This document shows, one piece after another, positions 25,455 through 33,616 of a DNA stretch of 37,242 bases. How positions within the stretch are numbered: the stretch's first letter is position 1; each line of letters starts with the position of its first letter. The DNA comes from JBOGWP01 sp050693875. Its GTDB lineage: Bacteria; Actinomycetota; CADDZG01; JAHWKV01; JBOGWP01. A model generated the notes under the pieces. The model worked only from the letters and a program-made list of their open reading frames with translations. It did no database searches and had not been told where the DNA came from. The position numbers were made by a program, and so were the translations under genes. Location of the stretch: NCBI GenBank assembly GCA_050693875.1, contig JBOGWP010000049.1:1-37242 (forward strand), given 5' to 3'.

Positions 25455-26840
25455 ATGGCGCTCACCGACACCGTCGTCGCACTTGCCGCCGAGCTTCGCC
25501 GCTCGGGCGTCCCCGTCTCGGTCGCGGAGACCGCCGACGCAGTGCGCGCCCTGGCCGAGATCCCGTTGGAGCACCGGCCCGCCGTCAAGGCAGCGCTCTC
25601 CGCCACGCTCGTCAAGGAATCGGAGTCTCGAGGGATCTTCGAGCGCGTCTTCGAGGTCTTCTTTCCTCCCCCTCGGCCCCCCCGCCGGCGGGAGGGTGCC
25701 GAGGGAACCGAGGGAGGAGGAGCCGACGGCGAGGGCCAGGGAGAGATCGCGGATCTCCGCAGCCGTCTCCGTCGGGCGATCCGAGAGCGAGACGCCAACG
25801 CCCTGCGCGAGATCGCCGAGCAGCTGGTCGAGGAGGAGGCGGGGATCGAGCCGAACGCCGACGTCTCGGACGACTACTACGAGTACCGGGCGCGGCGAAA
25901 CCTCGATCTCGAGGATCTGCTCTCACGGCTCATCGAGGAGGATGTCGCCGGCAAGGGCATGTCCATGCTCGAGCGCCGCCTCGTCGAAGAGGACTTCGAG
26001 GAGCGGATGAAGCGATTCTCGGAGCAGGTGACCGAGGAGATCCGCCGTCGCAGGCGGGCGGGAATCGGGATGGACGAAAAGCTGAAGCAGCAACGGCGGG
26101 AGCGGCCGGAGGAGGTCGACTTCCTGTGGGCCAAGGACAGCGACATCGAGGCGATGCGGGCCGCGATCTATCCGCTCGGGCGCCGCCTGGCGCTGCGGCT
26201 GTCGCAGAGGCGCCGGCGGGCCCACCGCGGCCGCCTCGACGTCCGAAAGACGCTCCGCCGTTCGCTCTCGACCGGCGGGGTGATGCTCGAACCGCGCTTC
26301 CGTCGCCCGTCCATTGGCAAACCGGAGCTCTGGGTGGTGTGCGACATCTCCGGATCGATGCGCTCATTCGCACGCTTCACCCTCGAGCTCGTCTACGCGC
26401 TCTCGACGCAGTTCCAGCGGGTGCGGTCGTTCGTCTTCATCGACGCCCTCGACGAGATCACCGAGAAGCTCGAAGTCTCGCGTGACTTCTACCGGGCTCT
26501 CGAGCGCATCGACACCGAGGCCAGCGTGGTGGAGTTCGACGGTCAGAGCTGGTACGGCAACTCGCTCCAGCAGTTCTGGGGGCGGCACGGGCGCGAGGTC
26601 TCACCCCGAACCGCAGTGCTGATCCTCGGCGACTGCCGGAACAACTTCCGAACGAGCGGCGCCGAGGCCCTGCGGGAAGTCCATGCGAAAGCGCGGCGCG
26701 TGTGGTGGCTCAACCCCGAGCCGCGCTCGTACTGGAACTCCGCCGACTCCATCGCCGACGCGTTCGTCCGCCACACCGACGGGATGTTCGAGTGCCGGAA
26801 CCTCCGGCAGCTGGAGGACTTCGTTGTTCGCGCGATGTGA
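25455..26840 (+). CDS. CoxE-like VWA-domain protein, MoxR partner
   Basis: 461 residues. The N-terminal half is helical and highly charged, with a Pro/Gly/Glu-rich linker at about 70-97. The VWA domain begins near 290 with LWVVCDISGSMRSFARFTLE; DISGS at 297-301 is an intact metal-ion-dependent adhesion site. It continues with YALSTQFQRVRSFVFIDALD, EFDGQSWYGNSLQQF (second MIDAS region) and RTAVLILGDCRNNF. CoxE-type proteins act with a MoxR ATPase, for example in carbon monoxide dehydrogenase maturation. The client is unknown here; the adjacent hydrogenase peptidase suggests a metal-enzyme context. Confidence 0.88.
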   Translation: MALTDTVVALAAELRRSGVPVSVAETADAVRALAEIPLEHRPAVKAALSATLVKESESRGIFERVFEVFFPPPRPPRRREGAEGTEGGGADGEGQGEIADLRSRLRRAIRERDANALREIAEQLVEEEAGIEPNADVSDDYYEYRARRNLDLEDLLSRLIEEDVAGKGMSMLERRLVEEDFEERMKRFSEQVTEEIRRRRRAGIGMDEKLKQQRRERPEEVDFLWAKDSDIEAMRAAIYPLGRRLALRLSQRRRRAHRGRLDVRKTLRRSLSTGGVMLEPRFRRPSIGKPELWVVCDISGSMRSFARFTLELVYALSTQFQRVRSFVFIDALDEITEKLEVSRDFYRALERIDTEASVVEFDGQSWYGNSLQQFWGRHGREVSPRTAVLILGDCRNNFRTSGAEALREVHAKARRVWWLNPEPRSYWNSADSIADAFVRHTDGMFECRNLRQLEDFVVRAM

Positions 26841-26874
26841 TCCGCGGCGCCCCGACCCGGGCGGGAGGTAGGCG

Positions 26875-27237
26875 ATGCCGGAGCTGCGCATCACTGTGGT
26901 GATGCCCAAGGAGGTCGCCCCCGAAGACGAGAGCACCGCCCTCGACGCGCTCATGTCCGGTCTCGCCTCGGAGGCCGGCCGCCACGCGCAGTTCGCTCGG
27001 GCACCCGGGTTCGGGAAGCAGGACGGCCCGCTCCGGGTCTTCAACGCGATCTTCGCCGGGCCGGAAGCGCTGGCCGCCGTCCTGCGCGGGGCAGGAGGGT
27101 GGTTCATGCGCAATTCGGCGGCGACGGTCACCCTCCGGATGGAGTCGAGCAAAGGTGGCACAACTTTGCAGTTGAAGGGATACTCGCCATTGACGTTTGC
27201 GAAAGCCGCTCGGCAGATCGAGGAGTATCTCGAGTAG
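26875..27237 (+). CDS. Small unrecognised protein in the MoxR-VWA cassette
   Basis: 120 residues from ATG 26875 with GGGAGG upstream. It opens with MPELRITVVMPKEVAPEDES and ends with TTLQLKGYSPLTFAKAARQI. The pattern is an alpha/beta layout: a first strand, a helix (ALDALMSGLASEAGR), a middle helix (ALAAVLRGAGGWFMRN), then two strands (ATVTLRMES, TTLQLKGYS) and a last helix. The general shape recalls the small constant component (EACC1) that accompanies MoxR-VWA conflict systems, but I see no decisive motif. It is 34 bp downstream of the VWA gene and probably part of the same transcript. Confidence 0.65.
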   Translation: MPELRITVVMPKEVAPEDESTALDALMSGLASEAGRHAQFARAPGFGKQDGPLRVFNAIFAGPEALAAVLRGAGGWFMRNSAATVTLRMESSKGGTTLQLKGYSPLTFAKAARQIEEYLE

Positions 27238-27344
27238 CAGCGGCTCCAATCCCCCCACCGGGCCCGTGGGCCCCTCGGGCCTCGGGGACGAGCGGCTAGC
27301 CGCAGCGGGTTCTCGCTGTGCCGGGCCCAGGAGGTGTCTGCGTG

Positions 27345-28019
27345 ATGCCGAAGCGAAAGCAGCCCAAGCCGGAGGAGTCCTTCGAGGTTACCGGGAGCCG
27401 GCCGCTCGAGCGGCACACGCTCGGGCTCATCGGGCTGATCCCCGACCAGATCATCGAGCCCGCGAAGCTGTTCCGGGAGAGCGACCGCCCCTCCCTAGAA
27501 GCGGCGCTGCGCGAGGGCGGGCTGATCTGGGCGAACAGGAGCCTCGACGATTTCTGGGAGTCCGATGAGGAGGAGGCCCGCCGCCGTGCGCTGTTCGATC
27601 TGATATGGCACCGGCGTGCGCTCGAGCTGGATCCGTTCGTCATGCTCCCCGACTTCGCCGGATTCGACGTGCTGCTCGACGTCGCCACGGAGATCCACCG
27701 GGACCTCGGCTTGGTGCTTGCCCGGATCGACGGCAACAATCCCGACAACCCCCGGGCGACCGATGGCCCCGACTGGTGGCAGGCCTGGCACTATGCCACC
27801 CGGTCGCGGTCGGGCGGCTGGCTCGACCGGCAGGAGGTTCGCGAGGTGGCGGAGCTGTGGGATCTGGTGTCGACACCCGAGGTCGAGGAAGTCTGCCTGC
27901 AGGTGATGGGGGTTCCCTACACGCACCCGGGCTGCTGGACCCTGCTCGAGCAGCTCGGAGGGTTCTTCGCCCAATGTGCCAGCGAGAACCGCGCGGTGGC
28001 TGTCGAGGTGGACCTCTAG
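27345..28019 (+). CDS. Unrecognised protein at the end of the MoxR-VWA cassette
   Basis: 224 residues from ATG 27345 (GTG 27342 adjacent), with AGGAGG about ten bases upstream. I do not recognise a family. It is soluble and acidic, with tryptophan-rich stretches (DGPDWWQAWHYATRSRSGGW, LIWANRSLDDFW) and cysteines only in the C-terminal third (EEVCLQVM, HPGCWTLLE, FAQCASENR). HPGCW and the last cysteine could form a metal or redox site. It lies 107 bp after the small protein, and its codon use is like its neighbours. It may be a client or effector of the MoxR-VWA pair. Confidence 0.65.
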   Translation: MPKRKQPKPEESFEVTGSRPLERHTLGLIGLIPDQIIEPAKLFRESDRPSLEAALREGGLIWANRSLDDFWESDEEEARRRALFDLIWHRRALELDPFVMLPDFAGFDVLLDVATEIHRDLGLVLARIDGNNPDNPRATDGPDWWQAWHYATRSRSGGWLDRQEVREVAELWDLVSTPEVEEVCLQVMGVPYTHPGCWTLLEQLGGFFAQCASENRAVAVEVDL

Positions 28020-28330
28020 CTGGATTTCCCACACAGGCGACGAATGACTTGAACGCCCAGGTCAGGGCCTCAATCCGCGCCACTTCTCCTGCCGCGCGAA
28101 GGATCGGCCGGCAAAGATCCTCGCCGGGGATCTCGGCCAGAGATGTGCCTTCTCGTCTACCCCGGCGGCGGGCCGCTGCCGCGCTCCAGCTCGGCGAGCG
28201 CATTCCGGTAGGCCTGCATGATGCCCCCGCGGGAGACCACACCGAGCACGCGCCCCTGACCATCCGCGGGGATCGCGTCGAGGTCTCGCAGGGCGAGCGC
28301 CGCAGCCCTGCATCGTGCGGCTCGTCCGGG

Positions 28331-28439
28331 GTCGCGACCGGCACGTCGTCTTGGATCAAGGTCGACGAGAAATGCGAACGGTCGATGAGCGAGTGGAGGG
28401 TGGTCGCGACCGGCACGTCGTCTTGGATCAAGGTCGACG
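28331..28439. repeat. 37-bp direct repeat (72-bp period) in the CBS part of the pseudogene
   Basis: The 37 bases at 28331-28367 recur identically at 28403-28439. The 72-bp period is 24 codons, so the CBS-encoding frame on the minus strand repeats STLIQDDVPVAT twice. It is an in-frame duplication. Confidence 0.85.
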
Positions 28440-28856
28440 CCTTCCTCTCTGGCTGCGATGGCCTCGCGGAGCGCGTCGGCGTAGATCAGGCCGGCAAGCC
28501 GGTCGTCGCGCGAGACGAGCAGCAGCGAGTCGGCGCCCCCTCGAGCCGGTGCATCGCCTCGTCGACGCTCGCCGAGAGGGCGACGGAGGCGACTGCCCGT
28601 CGATCGCGCGCGAGAGCGGGGTGGTCTCGAGCAAGTGCCGTTCGCAGCGCTCCTCCAGGCGGATGCCGCGCGCCGGAGTTTTCGCGGTGTATGCGGAGTC
28701 CCGCTTGAGGCGGGGCTAGACGAAGGCGCTGGTCACGCAGGCAAGCATGAGCGGGACCGATGCCCTAGCCCAGCTTGAGGTGCCCCAGCTTGAGGTGCCG
28801 AAGTTCGCAATGAGTCGAGTTTGGGGACGAGAGCCCACCAGGGCGCACCCAAGCGG

Positions 28857-29046
28857 GGCCCGGCAGGCACCGAGCGAAGCGAGGCCCTGCCGGCATTGAA
28901 CGACGCCGCCGGAGGCTCGGCTCGCCGAGCAAGGCCCGGCAGGCACCGAGCGAAGCGAGGCCCTGCCGGCATTGAACGACGCCGCCGGAGGCTCGGCTCG
29001 CCGAGCGAGGCGGCCCGGCAGGCACCGAGCGAAGCGAGGCCCTGCC
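28857..29046. repeat. 76-79 bp tandem repeats inserted in the ClC pseudogene
   Basis: Units start at 28857, 28933 and 29012; the third stops after 35 bases. Each contains GGCAGG and CCTGCC flanking CACCGAGCGAAGCGAGG, able to form a hairpin, and then CGCCGCCGGAGGCTCGG. Related fragments with GAGCGAAGCGA continue to about 29101. To the left, a 14-base AGCTTGAGGTGCCC-like unit is doubled at about 28770-28797. The block replaces the ClC sequence between MTND and VPLML. Confidence 0.85.
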
Positions 29047-30260
29047 CCCATAGAGGACTGCCGGCGAAGCCGGCCCCATGCCTGTACCGGGGAGCGAAGC
29101 GACCCGCTAATCGTTGGTCATCCGAAGACGATCAGGATGCTGGATTTCGGGGCCTGCGCCGCCGCCGCGAAGGCGGCCGCCATGCCGACCAGCGAGTACG
29201 CTTCGGCCTGCGGGACAATACCAACGCGGCGTGCAGGGCCGTGCCGTAGAGCGATCCGAGCATCGCGCCCATGAAAAGCGAGGGCGAGAAGACGCCCCGA
29301 GGAGCCCGAGCCGAGCGTGAAGGTGGCGGCGATCTTGCCGAAAGCAGGACGTCCAAGGTGCCGGCAGCAAGCTTGCCGGCGAGGGCGGCGTTGATGCCCT
29401 CGATACCCGAGCCGAAGAGGAGCGGCCAACCCACCCCGAGCACACCGACGACGACCGCGCTCAGCGCGGGACGTGCGTCGGGCAGAACCGGCGCATGCCG
29501 TCGAAGCGATCGTCCAGCCAGCAGAGGAACGTCACGAAGCCAATCGCAGCCACGGCGGCGGCGAGGCCGAGCCCGACGTAGGCGGGGAGCTCGAGCGGAT
29601 TGCTGAGCGCGAACGCGGGTGCCCGGAGAACCGGCGCGTTCCCGAAGAACGCCCGCCACACCGCCGAGGCGGTAACGGCGGAGAGGACGACCGTCGCGAA
29701 GCCCCCGGCGCTGATACTGCTGGAAGATCGCTTCGAGGGCGAAGAAGACCCCGGCCAGCGGGGCGTTGAAGGGCGGCGGCGATGCCGGCGGCCGCGCCGG
29801 CGCCGATCATGGTGCGCGTCCCCGATCGGACATGCGGAATGCCTGCGCAGTCGTCTGGCCGAGCGTCGCGCCGATCCGTACGATCGGGCCTTCGCGGCCC
29901 GCCGAGCACCCGACCCGATCGTGACCGCAGAGGCCAGCGCCTTGACGATCGTCAACGCGCAGGCGGATCCGCCCGCCGCGAAGCGCCACGGCTTCCATCA
30001 CCTCGGGGACACCGTGCCCCTTCGCCTCGATGGCGAGCCGGTAGACGAGCGGTCCCGAGATCAGTGCCCCCGTGACGGGCGCGACCACGACTCGGTAGCG
30101 TCCGAGGAACCCAAACCCTTGGTCCGCCAGCCCGAAGAAGAGCGAATGGGAGCCCGAGAGCAACTTCTGCAGACGGCGGATAGTCCACCCACCAACCCGA
30201 TGGCCAGCGCAAGGACGACGAGTAGGTTCTGCTCCGAGAGCCGAAGGCGGGTTCGACGTA

Positions 30261-30785
30261 TCAAGCGCCGCTCTCGCGACTTCCCGTCCCTCGCCCCAGG
30301 GCAAGCGCCGCGTGCAGCCGGGCGAGCGCCGCCCCAAGCGCCCGGCGATCGTCAGTCCCCAGAGCCGCGAGCGCGGGACGGAGCCTCCGCTCTCGCTCGG
30401 CGAGCACGGCCTGAACCACGCGGGCACCCTTCGATGTCAGGGTCAGCACCGAACTGCGGCGGTCCGCCCTGTCAGTGCGGCGCGACACCAAGCGGGCCGA
30501 GACCAGGCGACCCAGGATCTGGGCGATCGCTGCCCGGGTTACCTCCAGTTCCTCGGCCAGCTCGCTCGGCCGTCGGGGTCCGGCCGAGGCTAGCAGGACG
30601 AGCGGCCGGTACTCGGAGAGGCTCGCCCGGACCGTCCCCTCTGCCTTCAGGTGCGCAAGCGCCGACGCGGTCATGGCCACAAGCCGCCTCGAGACGCTCT
30701 GGAGGAGCTCGAGGACGTGGTCCGCTCCGTCCGGGGGAACAACAGCAGGGGTGCCCGGCCGTCTATCGTGCGCGTGCGCGCTCAC
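30261..30785 (-). CDS. MarR-family transcriptional regulator
   Basis: 174 residues from a GTG at 30785 with GGAG six bases upstream. The winged helix is recognisable: LSEYRPLVLLASAGPRRPSE, LAEELEVTRAAIAQILGRLV, and SARLVSRRTDRADRRSSVLT with the wing DRADRRSSVLTLT and TSKGARVV. MarR proteins repress nearby transport or stress genes and respond to small ligands. The stop lies immediately next to the TTG start of the ClC pseudogene, so the two formed one operon and the regulator has outlived its target. The 220 bp between it and the IS holds no recognised gene. Confidence 0.88.
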   Translation of the reverse strand: MSAHAHDRRPGTPAVVPPDGADHVLELLQSVSRRLVAMTASALAHLKAEGTVRASLSEYRPLVLLASAGPRRPSELAEELEVTRAAIAQILGRLVSARLVSRRTDRADRRSSVLTLTSKGARVVQAVLAERERRLRPALAALGTDDRRALGAALARLHAALALGRGTGSRESGA

Positions 30786-31008
30786 GTCCGCTCCACCCCC
30801 CGACCCTCTGCGACGTCTGCCCGCTGCACGCCGCTTCCCGAGCGACGTCCGCCCGGATCGAGCGGAGGCAGACCTCCGATCCGCCTCTCTCCAGGCTCAT
30901 GCGTCCAGCCCGGCCGGGCCGCCCCGGCGCCCGTGTGACTCCGAACCTCCTCAACCCTCGACAAACCCTCCATCATCCCGGGTGCCCAAGATTGCATGGG
31001 ATAAATAG

Positions 31009-32640
31009 TTAGTTACTGAAACCCACCGGTAAGGTCGGGCTCGACGGCGGGAAAGCCAAAGGAAAAGCCTCCTGACCAAGGAGAATGGGGCTGTCCAAAG
31101 CAACCACTCCCTTGGAGAGGAGGCACTTTCAGGGTGAGCATATCCGGAGGCGCGTCAAGAGTCGAGATTTCCACCACAGATCGTGAGATCACCGCCCACG
31201 CCGGCGCCGAGCTCATCCGGGAGGCCGCCCGGGCGGTCGGGCTCGGTGCCGCGATCGACCAGCACCTCCACCTGAAGCGGCGCCGGCGCGGGTTGAGCGA
31301 GGCCGAATCGATCCTCGCCATCACCGAGGCGGTGGCGCTCGGCGCCGAGTGCCTCGACGACCTCGCCCTCGCTCGTGCCGATCGAGTGCAGGAAGAGCTG
31401 CGGGGCTTCGAGGTCCCTGCCCCCCAGACCGCCGGGGCGTTGCTGCGCCGCTTCTGCCTGGGGCACATCGGCCAGCTCGACCGGGCGCTGCGGCAGGTGC
31501 ATCGGCGGGCGTTCGAGCTGCTCGGGACGAGCGATCACCTCCTCCTTGACTTCGACTCCTCCTACCTGCGCTCCTACTCCTCCCGACGCCAGGGAGCCGA
31601 CCCCACCTACCTCAAGCGCTACGCCCTCCACCCGCTGTTCTGCTCCGCCGCCGAGTACGGCGTGGTGGTGCACGCCAGGCTGCGGCGGGGCAGGGCCAAC
31701 ACCGCCCGGGGCATCGACCGCTTCGTGGACGAGGTGATGCGCCGGGTGCCCCCGGGCGTTCAGGTCCGGGCTCGCTTCGACTCCGGCTTCGAGTCGGAGC
31801 GCCTCTTCCAGCGGCTCGAGGCGAGGGGGGTGACCTACCTCTGCGGGGTGGCGCGCAACCCCCGGATCTCCGAGGTGATCCGGGGCCTTCCCGACTTCCA
31901 GTGGGCGAGGTCGCCCGAGCATCCCGATGCCGAGATCGCCGAGTTCGGCTACCGGCTGGCCAGCTCGAAGACCTTTCGGCGCTACGTGGTGAAGCGCATC
32001 CCCAAGGCTCACGGCGAGCAGCTCGACCTCGAGAGCGGCGGCTATCACTACTGGGTGTTGGTCACCAACGACCACCGGAGCGACGCCTCCGCCTTGGAGT
32101 CGGAGCACCGCCACAAGGCCCAGGTCGAAGGGGTGATCAAGGAGCTCAAGGGGGGATTCGGGCTCCACGTACTGAGGAAGCACGCCTTCTTCGCCAACTG
32201 GGCCTGGCTGCTGCTCGTGGTCACCGCGCACAACCTGCTTCGCTGGACGGCGCTGCTCGGCGAGCTCGGGGACGACCGCGACCGGCGGGCGAAGGCGATG
32301 CGCTACCGCTACCTGGCGGTGCCGGGCCTCCTCGTGCGCACCGCCCGCCGGGTGATCCTCAAGCTGCGCTCCGACTACCCCCTCCTGGAACGCTTCCAGG
32401 GGGCACTGGAGCGCCTTCGTAGCCTCCCGTGCCCGGCGCTCTGCTGACCCCCTCCGCTCCCGAGGCCTCTCCTGCCGCCACGCGGCGTCCTTGGCGTCCC
32501 GCCGCATCGTTTCTTGCCGTGGAGCAACCATCAACATTGACTGCAACGCGGCCAGAAACCGGCGCCTCTACCCTCTCCCCGCGGCAAATGGCCTCGCAAT
32601 TGGCTCCGAGATCACGTTACCGGTGGATTTGAGTAGTTAA
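31009..32640 (+). mobile_element. Intact IS1380-like insertion sequence
   Basis: Imperfect 24-bp terminal inverted repeats lie at 31009-31032 and 32617-32640 (about 20 of 24 positions match). Both begin with TTA and share the inner CCACCGGTAA. The single transposase gene fills most of the 1.63-kb element. No clear target duplication can be read at the flanks. The left leader (31033-31133) and right tail (32448-32616) contain no other gene. Confidence 0.85.
31134..32447 (+). CDS. IS1380-family DDE transposase
   Basis: 437 residues from a GTG at 31134, ten bases after GAGAGGAGG. The catalytic triad can be placed as LLLDFDSSYLR (Asp at 139 or 141), VRARFDSGFESERLF (Asp), and the glutamate region ESEHRHKAQVEGVIKELKGG. 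The Y-x-x-H-P-L-F after the first Asp and the C-terminal NWAWLLLVVTAHNLLRW are typical of IS1380 transposases. The frame is uninterrupted, so the element may be active. The diverged relative at the left edge of the window is frameshifted. Confidence 0.92.
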   Translation: MSISGGASRVEISTTDREITAHAGAELIREAARAVGLGAAIDQHLHLKRRRRGLSEAESILAITEAVALGAECLDDLALARADRVQEELRGFEVPAPQTAGALLRRFCLGHIGQLDRALRQVHRRAFELLGTSDHLLLDFDSSYLRSYSSRRQGADPTYLKRYALHPLFCSAAEYGVVVHARLRRGRANTARGIDRFVDEVMRRVPPGVQVRARFDSGFESERLFQRLEARGVTYLCGVARNPRISEVIRGLPDFQWARSPEHPDAEIAEFGYRLASSKTFRRYVVKRIPKAHGEQLDLESGGYHYWVLVTNDHRSDASALESEHRHKAQVEGVIKELKGGFGLHVLRKHAFFANWAWLLLVVTAHNLLRWTALLGELGDDRDRRAKAMRYRYLAVPGLLVRTARRVILKLRSDYPLLERFQGALERLRSLPCPALC

Positions 32641-33334
32641 GTGCCTAAACTAGAGTACGTCGGCACCGAGGTTCGGATCGGAACTGCCCGGTGGGGGCCT
32701 AGACACTCCCTCGCGGCTGAGCGGTCATGTCCCAGGTCCCGACCTGAGGGGGCCGCCCTGAGGAGAGCGCCTCCGCGGGGACATCGCCCAGGTGGACGGC
32801 CATAGGCCAGCTCCCGCCATGGGCCCGGCTAAACGCCTCTGAGCGTGCGGGGGGTGGTGGAGGTGTTTACGAGGCCGCGTCCCCTGGAGAGCAGTCCACG
32901 GCAGTGAAGCCGAGACCCCTCCGGGCGGCCGCCGATTGAGTCTTGTCGGCTCTGGCCACGCCCCCACCCGACGCTTCTCGGGGACGCCGCGGGCGCGCAG
33001 CAGGGACGGACCGAACGATGAGGTATCCCCGCTACGGAATGACTACCAGGTGTCCTGGCCGCCGGGTCGAGGTGGCCGCTGCGCCTCGTGGCGCAACTGC
33101 TTCGCAACCGGCAGGTCCTCGTGCCACCACTGCGTGTCCCCGTAAGGACACGAAGGAAAGACCGACCCTTCGGCTACGCGCGCTTCATGCAGGTGATCGT
33201 CGATGAAATTGCCCCCGAACTCGCAAATCTCTCCGGTTCTCGGCACCTAGCGTCGCCTCCTCTCCTTCATCTGGCGCCAATACTATCTAGCTCTTCCGCA
33301 ATCGAGAAGCGCCGCGATAGACTCGGGTGTCGCA
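32641..33334. other. 694-bp stretch without a recognisable gene
   Basis: No ORF on either strand shows a family signature. The first 320 bp after the IS are GC-rich with many short potential stems (for example GGTCCCGACCTGAGG and CGGCCATAGGCC near 32740-32810). It could be a structured RNA or the decayed remains of sequence cut by the IS. The last 150 bp before 33335 are less GC-rich and probably carry the promoter of the Nfu-domain gene. Confidence 0.5.
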
Positions 33335-33604
33335 ATGGGCGTGATCAGTCGGACTGAGGAACCTCCCAACCCCAACGCTCGTCGATATGTCCTGAATCGG
33401 CCAGTTCAGGAGCAGTCGAAGGGCCGATTCTTCATGAGCGCGGACGCAACCGACGAGCCCCTGGTGGGCGCCCTGTTCGCGCTCGAGGGGGTTGAGGGCG
33501 TGATGTTCCTGCCCAACTCGGTGACTGTGAACAAGTCGAACGCGGCATCCTGGGAGGCCCTCGATCCCGCGGCGCGCGACACGATCGAGTCGTACTTCGC
33601 CTGA
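33335..33604 (+). CDS. Stand-alone Nfu N-terminal domain protein
   Basis: 89 residues. The sequence EEPPNPNARRYVLNRPVQEQ, FFMSADATDEPLVGALFALE, and GVEGVMFLPNSVTVNK followed by WEALDPAARDTIESYF matches the Nfu N-terminal domain (Nfu_N), normally fused to a C-terminal CxxC NifU domain in iron-sulfur scaffold proteins. There is no cluster-binding CxxC in this gene. A protein with the missing NifU C-terminal domain is encoded 2.1 kb away on the other strand, so the two may act together in cluster delivery to the hydrogenase. ATG 33335 is used; GTG 33341 is an alternative. It converges on the low-complexity gene with 12 bp between stops. Confidence 0.8.
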   Translation: MGVISRTEEPPNPNARRYVLNRPVQEQSKGRFFMSADATDEPLVGALFALEGVEGVMFLPNSVTVNKSNAASWEALDPAARDTIESYFA

Positions 33605-33616
33605 CCCGCCCGTGCC

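Larger units (their letters stand above)
28157..30264 (-). pseudogene. ClC chloride channel/antiporter with CBS domains, disrupted
   Basis: The reading starts at a TTG at 30264 with LRLSEQNLLVVLALAIGLVG. Similarity to ClC proteins then jumps between frames: FFGLADQGFGFLGRYRVVVA and ALISGPLVYRLAIEAKGHGV followed by PEVMEAVALRGGRI (GHGVPEVMEAV is a ClC signature), AGREGPIVRIGATLGQ (the GREGP filter motif), GVFSPSLFMGAMLGSLYG, and AYSLVGMAAAFAAAAQAPKS. After MTND at about 29105 an insert of repeats interrupts the gene. The membrane domain resumes at about 28760 with VPLMLACVTSAFV, and CBS domains follow, ending VVSRGGIMQAYRNALAELER at 28157. Many small indels and the insert rule out a functional protein. 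Confidence 0.85.

Noticed and set aside
28857..29046. CRISPR array
   Set aside because: Whole units repeat head to tail with no variable spacers, and there are no cas genes.
32641..32960. Group II intron 5' end after the IS
   Set aside because: The GTGCC start and many stems suggested it, but no conserved domain V or reverse transcriptase gene is present.
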